Part shown: positions 9,149-16,385 of the stretch, piece by piece
Layout: each line of letters opens with the position of its first letter
How positions within the stretch are numbered: position 1 is the stretch's first letter
NCBI RefSeq assembly: GCF_000296815.2
Contig: NZ_CAIT01000010.1
Coordinates: 248,001 to 312,000 of the forward strand
Reading direction: 5' to 3'
Source of the DNA: Fibrisoma limi BUZ 3
GTDB taxonomy: Bacteria; Bacteroidota; Bacteroidia; Cytophagales; Spirosomataceae
Length of the DNA stretch: 64,000 bases
The notes under the pieces: generated by a model
Seen by the model: the letters and a program-made list of their open reading frames with translations, nothing else
What the model was told of the DNA's origin: nothing
Database searches by the model: none
Position numbers and translations under genes: made by a program

Positions 9149-10359
9149 AAAACAGATAAAAAAAATGAAAAGAGAATCTTATTTGATAATCGAAGCAAAT
9201 TTTGCCGAATAAGAAAATATAAAACTACTACTAACCAAATCCAATACAGATTACTTATTGTTACATATCGACTCGATGTGGCTTGTAGCAAACCAAACCC
9301 GCAACGAGCTGATGCAGTTACAAAATCGCTTAGCAAGGCATAGATAAATAAACAATTCCAAAATAGAAAAGTAGTAGAATTTAGTCCTAACTTATGCCAA
9401 TATCGAATTAAGAATGTAAGTCCAACAGCTAAACCCGCGCTGCCAATCAGGAAAATTATCAAAATTTGAACTTCATTAACTGGATGTAGCAGAAATCGGA
9501 AAATTGAAGTCCCTAAATATGTATTGAAGTAAATAATGAATTTGTGGGGATGCTTTAGTGCATATGCAAGTGGTGGATGGTGGCCAATTGATTTAAAATC
9601 ATAAAAATAGCTATATAAAATAGCTACAGTTCCAATGCTCCAGCTAATTATATGCAAAATTGACCAATGTCGGTTTTTAATGAAAGATACAAGTAGAACT
9701 CCAAAGGATATAAACCAATACAATAAACCATTAGCAAAGGAGTATGTCGCAATTACACCACAAGCAAAGGCAACTAACCAAGACAAATTACGATTGAAAG
9801 GAGTAAGACATAATACATAAAATCCGCTAATGGTGCATAAAATATTCATAAATACCGTCATCTGCCACCCCCACATCCAATTTTCAACTTGAGCTAATGA
9901 GAATATCAAAACTGAAAAAGCAGTGTATAATGTGTAAGGCTTTAATGGTTTAGCAGATTTACCAACTTCACTAAATTGTTTTGTGGCCGCTTTACACAAA
10001 ACTAATAGCGTAACCACAGCAAGAATAATATTTGCAAAGATCTCTACTCGAATGTTCCAATGCGTCCAATGGGCGAAAATTAACATAATTAATTTAGGGA
10101 AAATACAGCGATGTTCATTATGCTGAGCCCATAAGTCAATTATAGTTAGCTTGTTTGTTTTAGCTAAATGAATTAATTGAATAAACCTCCATTGATCATA
10201 AAAAGGAATATCGACAGCAAGTAATGAAATACAAAAGATAACACTTATTGGAGCAAAGAAAAATAGTATTATTTGCCAGAAAGTGGGTTTATACTTTGGA
10301 GGACAGAAGATTTGGTTTTTAGACCAGAATAAAGATTTACTAATAAAGTCGTCACTCAT
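9136..10359 (-). CDS. Polytopic membrane protein of the EPS locus, probably frameshifted at its 3' end
   Basis: A 407-residue hydrophobic protein with roughly ten to eleven membrane segments, opposite in strand to the surrounding transferase genes. The first periplasmic loop contains DIPFYDQWRFI and a later HNEHR motif, a pattern resembling GT-C-like membrane proteins of unknown function in Bacteroidetes surface-sugar loci. I do not recognise a named family. The reading frame ends abruptly in SVFCLC within a T-rich tract, and a well-formed 65-residue continuation follows in another frame (see 8951-9148). Possible roles are a membrane glycosyltransferase or polymer-modifying enzyme; this is inferred from context only. 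Confidence 0.6.
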   Translation of the reverse strand: MSDDFISKSLFWSKNQIFCPPKYKPTFWQIILFFFAPISVIFCISLLAVDIPFYDQWRFIQLIHLAKTNKLTIIDLWAQHNEHRCIFPKLIMLIFAHWTHWNIRVEIFANIILAVVTLLVLCKAATKQFSEVGKSAKPLKPYTLYTAFSVLIFSLAQVENWMWGWQMTVFMNILCTISGFYVLCLTPFNRNLSWLVAFACGVIATYSFANGLLYWFISFGVLLVSFIKNRHWSILHIISWSIGTVAILYSYFYDFKSIGHHPPLAYALKHPHKFIIYFNTYLGTSIFRFLLHPVNEVQILIIFLIGSAGLAVGLTFLIRYWHKLGLNSTTFLFWNCLFIYALLSDFVTASARCGFGLLQATSSRYVTISNLYWIWLVVVLYFLIRQNLLRLSNKILFSFFLSVFCLC

Positions 10360-10718
10360 ACATTATAAGATATAAGAATGGTTATCAACTTAAAACAAAG
10401 TTACAATGTTATATGTATAATTTGTACAATATTCTAAATTTTAACTTTCTGTCACTTGGGGGCCGCCTGTGATGTTGTAGTGATGTCTACGAATTACGCG
10501 CTTACATATATTGTGTAGCTCAGCGCTGATAAAGTAGTGATTGTTTTAATTAAGAAAATTTGGTCGTTTCGTAAATCTCCCTCTTATCTTAAAAAAATTT
10601 TTACCAGATAATTTGCCTTTGTCATATCATAATTATATTTATTTAAAATAAACTTAAATACAACAAAATGGATTCGGAGTCTATCCAATTTTAAAATTGG
10701 AAGAGGTTTATTACTGAG
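10360..10718. other. AT-rich intergenic stretch without a gene
   Basis: About 360 bp between the start of the minus-strand membrane protein and the end of an IS630 remnant. No coding frame with family similarity was seen. It contains a 16-bp perfect palindrome, CCAATTTTAAAATTGG, at 10685-10700, close to the IS630 terminus. The promoter for the minus-strand membrane gene is presumably here, but no clear motif stands out. Confidence 0.5.
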
Positions 10719-10725
10719 CAGTGAG

Positions 10726-11351
10726 TTAGTCTGTAATGAAGGCTACCTCCTCATCATGGAAGAAGGCCTGTCCTAACTCAGGATCGGCTTCTAATCGCTT
10801 CACTTCTGCTAGAAGGGCCGTCAGTTCCTCCAAATTCGTAAAGGCCTGGTTCTTCAACAGCGACCTTTCAAGTAGCTCCACACTAACTCGACCAGGTTGA
10901 GTTGGGGACTGTAAGCGAGTAAACGCTCCAAGTGAATCCGACTTGGACGCTCGCTCAGAAAGGCCTTGACGGCCTGGCTGCGATGGATAGCCGCCCCATC
11001 CCAGATCACTAGTATGTCCCGCTTGCGATAGCGACTACATAGGTTAGCTAGAAACCACGCTATATCTTCTCCAGTAAAAGCTCGGTCCTGACCTGCTACA
11101 TAGATAGATCCGTCCATTGGGCGCAATAGCGGCTATCAAGCTTAGATGGGCTCGGCCAGCTTGTTCAACCACAACGGGCGTTTGACCACAGGGCGCCCAG
11201 GTATGGGCTAGTAAAGGTAACAAGTAACAGGCTGATTCATCGATGTATAATATAACTCGGCCTTCATCTTGGGCTTTTTTTGAGCTGAGGTAAGTGCTCC
11301 TCTCGCTAGTGAGCCACCGCTTGTGGGTCTTGCTGTTTGGCTTGGCGCTGC
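10726..11351 (-). pseudogene. IS630-family (DDE) transposase fragment
   Basis: Reading minus-strand frames in order gives a degraded IS630 transposase C-terminal half: a QQDPQAVAH segment with an internal stop, then YIDESACYLLP (first catalytic Asp), VAGQDRAF, LVIWDGAAIH (second Asp), and LVELVWSYLKG (final Glu region). The end is FTNLEELTALL...FITD. The 90-residue open piece is 10854-11126. Lesions include an in-frame stop, a 4-bp tandem duplication (CTAT) near 11108-11120 that breaks the IAPNGRIY/VAGQDRAF junction, and a frame change after WSYLKG. The 5' half was lost at the boundary with the IS3-family element, so this copy is certainly inactive. Confidence 0.78.
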
Positions 11352-11418
11352 TGAAAGCTTCCCCAGAACTAGTAGCGACTAAAAATAGAAATTAGTAGCT
11401 AACTTTAATGGGAAGACC

Positions 11419-11763
11419 ATGAAAAAGAACAAGTTTACCGAGTCAAAAATCAACGGGATTTTGCAGCAGCAGGAGACAGGTAAGTCTGTGGTTGACATTT
11501 GCCGCGAACATGGCATCAGTCAAGCCACCTACTATCAATGGAAAAGTAAGTACTCCGGCTTAGAAGTGAACCAGTTGAAACGGCTGAAGGAATTAGAGCA
11601 TGAGCTGGCTCAGTGTAAGCGAATTGTAGCCGAACAAACCCTACAACTGACAGTTTTGAAGGATGTGATCGAAAAAAGCTCTAACGCTACCGGCTTAGTT
11701 TGCGGCAGGTCTGTAAGTTGTTCAGCATTCATGCTTCAGTGTTTTACTATCAACCAAAGCTGA
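11419..11763 (+). CDS. IS3-family transposase OrfA (HTH, transposase_8 type)
   Basis: The DNA-binding half of an IS3-type transposase: helix-turn-helix (VVDICREHGISQATYYQWKSKYSG, about residues 24-47) followed by a leucine-zipper-like coiled coil (about 50-85). Family members normally end just after VLKDVIEKK. Here the frame reads on for about 25 residues of atypical sequence, and the usual N-terminal segment of OrfB is not found between EKS and LSLRQVCK. This suggests a small deletion or base loss near the A6 tract at 11672-11677. It overlaps orfB by 64 bp. Confidence 0.7.
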   Translation: MKKNKFTESKINGILQQQETGKSVVDICREHGISQATYYQWKSKYSGLEVNQLKRLKELEHELAQCKRIVAEQTLQLTVLKDVIEKSSNATGLVCGRSVSCSAFMLQCFTINQS

Positions 11764-12443
11764 GTCAGGATGAGCCAATTCGGGAACAATTAGCTCAGTT
11801 GGCTGAGCTCCATAGCCGGTGGGGCTTTTGGATGATGCATCATCATTTGCGAAATCTGAACCGGACCTGGAACCATAAGCGCGTATATCGGATCTATACT
11901 CAGATGGGGCTGAATCTAAGGCGGAAGTATAAAAAACGGCTGCCAGCACGAGTGATCGAACCTTTGGTTCAACCATCAGCAGCCAATTTGACCTGGTCGA
12001 TGGACTTCATGCAAGATGGGTTAGCCAATGGAGTACAGTTCCGTTCGCTAAATATCATTGACGACTATAATCGAGAAGCCTTAGCCATCACGCTGGATAC
12101 CAGCCTGAGCAGTAAACGAGTGATTCGCGAGTTAGATCAACTCATTGCCTGGCGGGGTGCCCCCGAGAAAATCCGGGGGGATAATGGACCGGAATTTATT
12201 GCCCAGACGATGAGTGACTGGGCAGATTCGCGAAACATCGACTTAAAGTTCATTGAAAAAGGCAAGCCTTATCAAAATGGGTACATGGAACGCTTTAATC
12301 GCAGTTTTCGAGAGGAAGTATTAGACGCCTACTGGTTCACCCGTTTGAAGGAGGCTCAGGTAATGGCCCATGCTTGGATGTGGATTTACAATAATGAGAG
12401 ACCCCACCAATCCACCAATCATTGGGCTACAAAGCACCGGTAG
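11700..12443 (+). pseudogene. IS3-family transposase OrfB (rve integrase core), 3'-frameshifted
   Basis: The catalytic half of the transposase: an HTH_21-like segment, then the DDE core with WSMDFMQDGL (D), RGDNGPEFIA (D), and the YMERFNRSFREEVLDAYWF region carrying the final E. The frame stops at 12443 in RPHQSTNHWATKHR, an abnormal ending. Removing one copy of the 8-bp tandem repeat CACCAATC (12405-12412, 12413-12420) restores RPHQSLGYKAP and a continuing tail to a TAA at about 12539-12541. The start at 11700 is TTG and probably not the native one, since OrfB is usually made by frameshift from OrfA. Confidence 0.75.
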
Positions 12444-12623
12444 TTTTTCTTCAAGAACAGGAGCCAAATCAACCTTTGCCAACATTCATGAATGATCAGT
12501 TTATTGATTGGAAATCTCTGGTTCTAAGTGCTACTAATTAAGGGAAGCTTTCATTGTCATCAGAGGAATAAGCTACAACCATTACAGACTTACTCACTGA
12601 CCAATAAGATACAACAAACTATT

Positions 12624-13967
12624 TTAAAATTTTTTATACGGGTGAAGTCCATCAACAATTTTATTCTTTGTTACATTGTCTTTCAAAACAAAATAAGCGG
12701 CATTTAATAAGCCTATGTGTACCCACAAGTAGGGTCTTAATATAGTTTGGTTAAAATTTAGTATAAACAACTCAACAATTAACCCAGCTAACAATGCTTT
12801 TAACAAAAACATCCGTTTAAAATCTCCATATTTAATTAGTTTGTATACACCTCTTAAAAGACAAAACCCAAAAAAGAAGAATAAAATAAATCCTAATAAG
12901 CCAGAAGAAGCAAGTACTTCTGCGTAAACATTCATACCTTCAAATTCCTTTGCTTCATCTTGAGTTTGGATATAAAATCCGCGTAAAGCGCCTATGGCAG
13001 ATGGTAATCCTCCTAAGCTAACGCCAATTAGTGGATTATTCCAGAAAACTGTAAGCGTATCAATGAAGCCGTCAATGCGTTGGGAAGAAGAATGATCAAT
13101 ATTACTGACGTATGCTATCCCGACCAACATAAATTGAAACTGCTCTAAATGTGTAATGAAAAAGATAACAGCTGTCACTACACCTGAAATAAATATTACT
13201 ACGAGACGTAAGTTTTGAAAAGATAAACGACCACGCCTTAAATCCTTAAGAGGTTTAGAAAAGACGGTAGTAGCACTTGCAATAAGCATTACTAAGATGC
13301 CCATTCGAGATGAAGATAATACAACAATCGCAGTAATAAACCAAAATGTATACCAAGATCGATATGGCGTGGATAGCAATGATAGGGCAGTCCCCCATCC
13401 CAATAACATGTACATCGCAAAATAAGATGGCTCATATGAAAATCCATTTATTCTGGCTAAGTTATCATGCCACGTTTGTTGAGTTAATAATGAGATACCA
13501 AAAAGCCCTGCTATAAATTGAGTTAATCCGAATAAACCGACAAATAAAAAACTACGCAAATACCATTTTAAAGTCCATTGTATATGACTTTCTGTCTTTA
13601 TATAATGTGGTACTACTGATATAAAAATTACTAATATTGTCAGCCAGACCATATAACCAATGTTTCGGCCTAGTAATGTAGTATTTGGGATAAACAAAAA
13701 TAAAAATAACATCCAGCCTAGTAGGTAATTATGACCTAAAAGCTTTAGCTGAAATGGACGCTGGTTACTCCATAGTTCATAAAATAGTAAAAGTGCTAAT
13801 ATTAGAATTAAAAGGAACACGAAGCGGAATGAATAACCACCTATTCGTAAATTCATAAAAACGTCAAATGATGATGTGTGCATTATTAACACAATAATGC
13901 CCCTTCCTATATCTTTTATGTGAAAATTTTTATTCAAACCCATCTGATAACAACACTTTTTGAGCAA
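12624..13967 (-). CDS. O-antigen/exopolysaccharide polymerase (Wzy) or ligase-like membrane protein
   Basis: A 447-residue protein with about 11-12 hydrophobic segments and the large loop before the last helices typical of the Wzy_C/O-antigen ligase superfamily. The segment NGFSYEPSYFAMYMLLGWG is a recognisable Wzy signature. It is predicted to polymerise repeat units at the periplasmic face in a Wzx/Wzy system, partnering with the Wzx and Wzz genes near 2.5-6 kb. The N terminus is uncertain: later in-frame ATGs, for example MNLRIGG, could be the real start. The gene lies on the opposite strand to its partners and between two IS630 remnants, so it was probably displaced or acquired by IS activity. 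Confidence 0.78.
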   Translation of the reverse strand: MLKKCCYQMGLNKNFHIKDIGRGIIVLIMHTSSFDVFMNLRIGGYSFRFVFLLILILALLLFYELWSNQRPFQLKLLGHNYLLGWMLFLFLFIPNTTLLGRNIGYMVWLTILVIFISVVPHYIKTESHIQWTLKWYLRSFLFVGLFGLTQFIAGLFGISLLTQQTWHDNLARINGFSYEPSYFAMYMLLGWGTALSLLSTPYRSWYTFWFITAIVVLSSSRMGILVMLIASATTVFSKPLKDLRRGRLSFQNLRLVVIFISGVVTAVIFFITHLEQFQFMLVGIAYVSNIDHSSSQRIDGFIDTLTVFWNNPLIGVSLGGLPSAIGALRGFYIQTQDEAKEFEGMNVYAEVLASSGLLGFILFFFFGFCLLRGVYKLIKYGDFKRMFLLKALLAGLIVELFILNFNQTILRPYLWVHIGLLNAAYFVLKDNVTKNKIVDGLHPYKKF

Positions 13968-14236
13968 AATTAATCTACTTTCTGTAAGTACCCTAAAATT
14001 CAGACAATCACAACCTATTGATCCGTGAGTAAGTCCGTAAACGTCTGTACTTTGCTTAGGCTATGGCAAAATACAGACAAGCTGATTATGAAGTGCTACG
14101 CCAACGTTGTGTAGATCTCAGAAACCTGGGCTGGAAACAAGCCGATATAGCTCAAGCTTTAGGCTTAACGTCTGGCTGGGTAAGCTGAGATGGTCCAGGT
14201 TTGCCGGACAGTTGAGTTGCTTAACTTCGCTGAATC

Positions 14237-14530
14237 ATGGCCAAAACTCCCAACTCGGCAAAGCCACGCCGAAAGTATGACGAAGACTTCAAAAACGAAG
14301 CGGTTCGCCTAGTTACTACTGGGCAACGAAGTGTCCCTGATGTAGCCCGCTCTTTGGGCATCTCTGAAAATATCTTGTATCGTTGGAAAGGGCATACGAA
14401 CAAGGTTGATAGCAGTCCAAACGGCATCTCCCAGCAAGATTATGACCAGTTGCGTGAGCAATTGCGCCGAACCGAGCAAGAGCGCGATATATTAAAAAAA
14501 GCCTTAGCCATTTTCAGCCGTATGACTTGA
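14237..14530 (+). CDS. IS3-family transposase OrfA
   Basis: A 97-residue DNA-binding protein: N-terminal basic segment (KPRRKYDEDFKNEAVRL), HTH (VPDVARSLGISENILYRWKG, about 35-54), then a helical coiled-coil region ending in RDILKKALAIFSR. The run of seven A followed by G at 14494-14501 lies in the DILKKA codons. It matches the A-AAA-AAG type slippery site by which IS3 elements produce the OrfAB fusion through a -1 shift. It overlaps orfB by 4 bp and appears intact. Confidence 0.88.
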   Translation: MAKTPNSAKPRRKYDEDFKNEAVRLVTTGQRSVPDVARSLGISENILYRWKGHTNKVDSSPNGISQQDYDQLREQLRRTEQERDILKKALAIFSRMT

Positions 14531-15423
14531 CGCTCTCTTACCAGGTAGTTACCGAGCTAACGGCCGATTTTCCAGTAGAAAGGCTTTGTAAAACGCTCGG
14601 TATCAGTCGCAGTGCTTATTATGCTTACCAGGCTGGCCAAAGCCATCGACTGACAGAGGGGAAAGAAAAATTACGGCAGGCAATGTTAGACAGTTTCGGA
14701 AACCATCGTCGGCGCTATGGCAGTCGTCGGTTGTTGACCGAGCTACAGGAGCAGGGCTTTGCAGTGGGACGCCACCAGCTTAGGCGGCTCATGCAAGTAG
14801 AAGGGCTACGGGCCATTCAACCCCGCAGCTTTATCCCTCGTACCACCGATAGCAATCATAGTGGCCCATTCAGTCCCAATCTGTTACTGGAAGAGGATTT
14901 TCCAACGGCGCCGGGTAAAGTGCTGGTTGGCGACATCACTTACATACCGTTGGCGGGTAGCGAATGGGGCTATTTAGCGGCTTGGATGGATCTATTCAGT
15001 CGTAAAATCAAAGGCTGGTCAGTGGCCGACAACATGGAAGAAGTGTTGGTGCATAGTGCTTTACGAAAAGCCATTAGCTCCAGTCATTTAACAAGGGGTA
15101 GTATTGTCCATTCCGATCGGGGCGGGCAGTATGTTGGCAAAGCGTTTCGACAAACGCTGGCTGATCATCAATTTCGACAAAGTATGAGCCGGGCTGACGA
15201 CCCTTACGACAACGCCTTTATGGAGTCCTGTTGGTCGAGATTGAAGGCCGAATTATTTGAAAACGGCGTGTTCCGATCATTGGATGATGCGCGTACAGAA
15301 TTGTTTGACTACATTGAATGCTATTACAATCGGAAACGGCGACATTCGTCGCTGGGCAACATTAGCCCTGAGCAATTTGAAGAGAACTACTATTTAACTT
15401 TGAATCAAAACTTGCCTACTTAA
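14527..15423 (+). CDS. IS3-family transposase OrfB
   Basis: The catalytic half with an intact rve core: GDITYIPL (first Asp), VHSDRGGQYV (second Asp) and FMESCWSRLKAELFENG (catalytic Glu), plus the N-terminal HTH_21 segment (HRRRYGSRRLLTELQEQG). At 298 residues it is full-length for the IS3 group. The listed start is a TTG overlapping the orfA stop; native expression is probably as an OrfAB fusion after the -1 shift at 14494-14501. No inactivating lesions were seen. Confidence 0.9.
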   Translation: MTLSYQVVTELTADFPVERLCKTLGISRSAYYAYQAGQSHRLTEGKEKLRQAMLDSFGNHRRRYGSRRLLTELQEQGFAVGRHQLRRLMQVEGLRAIQPRSFIPRTTDSNHSGPFSPNLLLEEDFPTAPGKVLVGDITYIPLAGSEWGYLAAWMDLFSRKIKGWSVADNMEEVLVHSALRKAISSSHLTRGSIVHSDRGGQYVGKAFRQTLADHQFRQSMSRADDPYDNAFMESCWSRLKAELFENGVFRSLDDARTELFDYIECYYNRKRRHSSLGNISPEQFEENYYLTLNQNLPT

Positions 15424-16160
15424 CTGTCCGGCTAAATAAGACCACCCCAAGCCGTACCTTTAAAAGCTATCAAGAGCAGGAACAAACGGCTCTGCTTTGG
15501 CGCAAACGCACGGGGGCACCTACTCGCTTATCGACGGAGCAACTCGCTCAACTCATTGACGAGCTGAACAAAGGGGCTGAATATCATGGCTTCCCGGGAC
15601 AGGTTTGGACCAGCCCCCGAGTAGATGATGTTATTAAAAAAGCTCTTTTGGGCCAGTTATAATCTCTCGTAAATAGGCCGACTACTGAAAAAGGTAGGCT
15701 GGACTCGTCAAAAGCCACAGACAAAAGCCAGTCAGCAGGACCGCGAGCGAGTCCAGCACTGGCGAAGTAAGGGCTTGGCCGAACTCAAAAAAAGTCCAAA
15801 TTGAGGGAAGGGTCGTTCTGTTTGTGAATGAATCCGCCTGTTACTTATTACCCATGCTGGCTCATACATGGGCTCCTCGCGGGCAAATTCCGGTTTTAGT
15901 GGAACAGGCCGGTCGAGACCGCCTAAGTCTAATTGCCGTTATTGCACCCAACGACCGCCTGTATGTGGCTGGTCAAGATCAGGCTTTTAGTGGGGAAGAG
16001 GGGAAGATATTGTATGGTTCTAAAGCAAACTGTGTAGCCGATACCGCAAGGAAGAGCTACTCATAACTTGAATGGCGCTTCGATTCACCAAAGTGAAGCG
16101 GTCAAAAGCTTCTTAAAAGAGCGGTCGGGTCGTGTTCACTTAAAACGGTTACCGGTCTAC

Positions 16161-16198
16161 AGCCCTGATTCAACAGCCGACGCTGTTGAATCAGGGCT
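16161..16198. repeat. Perfect 17-bp inverted repeat with 4-nt loop
   Basis: AGCCCTGATTCAACAGC (16161-16177) is followed by CGAC and its exact complement (16182-16198). It sits in the IS630 remnant where the family would encode the SPDLNPVE motif, and looks like a hairpin insertion or templated-repair product. Just after the second arm the host sequence resumes with CTGAATTAG. Confidence 0.8.
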
Positions 16199-16385
16199 GA
16201 ATTAGTTTGAGGTGATATCAAACAGGGGCTCAAGAATCGAGTGTTTGTTATATTGGCCATCCTACGCAAGGGGTTCTTGAGCAGCTTATTTTATTACGGA
16301 AAGACGCAAAAATGACACGAGCATTCTTTCAGAAGCAAGAGTAGCCTTCTTTATAGAAAAATTTACAGATCAATAATAATCAAGA

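Larger units (their letters stand above)
11352..12553 (+). mobile_element. IS3-family element (IS407-like), nested in IS630 remnant A
   Basis: The ends are imperfect inverted repeats starting TGAAAGCTTCCC (11352 onward; the complement ends at 12553), with further inward matching at CTAGTAGC/TTAGTAGC. The length is 1202 bp, normal for the family. It contains orfA (11419-11763) and orfB (from 11700). No flanking direct repeat is visible, consistent with loss of the adjacent IS630 5' half. An 8-bp tandem duplication inactivates the 3' end of orfB. Confidence 0.75.
10719..12599 (-). mobile_element. IS630-family remnant A carrying a nested IS3-family element
   Basis: The ends are a 20-bp inverted repeat: CAGTGAGTTAGTCTGTAATG at 10719-10738 and its complement at 12580-12599 (one mismatch). 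The 3' part of an IS630-type transposase is readable on the minus strand from 11351 to 10726. The remainder up to 12553 is an IS3-family element, and only about 46 bp of non-IS3 sequence remains before the right terminal repeat. The 5' half of the IS630 transposase has therefore been lost. The flanks show no clear target duplication. Confidence 0.7.
14186..15449 (+). mobile_element. IS3-family element, complete, inserted into IS630 remnant B
   Basis: The 28-bp imperfect inverted repeats begin TGAGATGGTC at 14186 and, reading inward from 15449, TGGGGTGGTC; both run into an identical GCCGGACAGTT block. A 3-bp target duplication, AGC, flanks the element (14183-14185 and 15450-15452). The length is 1264 bp. 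orfA and orfB are both intact, with an A7G slippery run between them, so this is the one element in the window that could still be mobile. The host IS630 frame is restored exactly by removing it. Confidence 0.88.
14063..16344 (+). pseudogene. IS630-family transposase remnant B, split by an IS3-family insertion
   Basis: The reading starts at ATG 14063 (MAKYRQADYEVLRQR, an IS630 HTH) and runs to GLTSGWVS, where the IS3-family element 14186-15449 intervenes. Resuming at 15453 in the same frame gives RTFKSYQEQEQTALLWRKRTGA...LSTEQLAQLIDEL, so excision plus removal of the 3-bp duplication restores the frame. Downstream the gene is decayed: a stop after KKALLGQL, a deletion, a frameshift at an A-run near 15790, then VNESACYLLPMLAHTW (first catalytic Asp changed to Asn), VAGQDQAFSG, HQSEAVKSFL, a 17-bp hairpin insertion at 16161-16198, and a tail ending FFQKQE before TAG at 16342. 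It is inactive. A terminal-repeat-like sequence (GTGAGTAAGTCCGT) precedes the start. Confidence 0.8.

Noticed and set aside
10685-10700. Palindrome CCAATTTTAAAATTGG as an operator
   Set aside because: AT-rich palindromes are expected in such DNA, and no regulator gene or matching second site was found near it.
14018-14036. IS630-like terminal repeat (GTGAGTAAGTCCGT) with a partner after 16344
   Set aside because: A left end is plausible, but the right side keeps only a TTTACAGA-type match, so a complete terminal pair cannot be claimed for remnant B.
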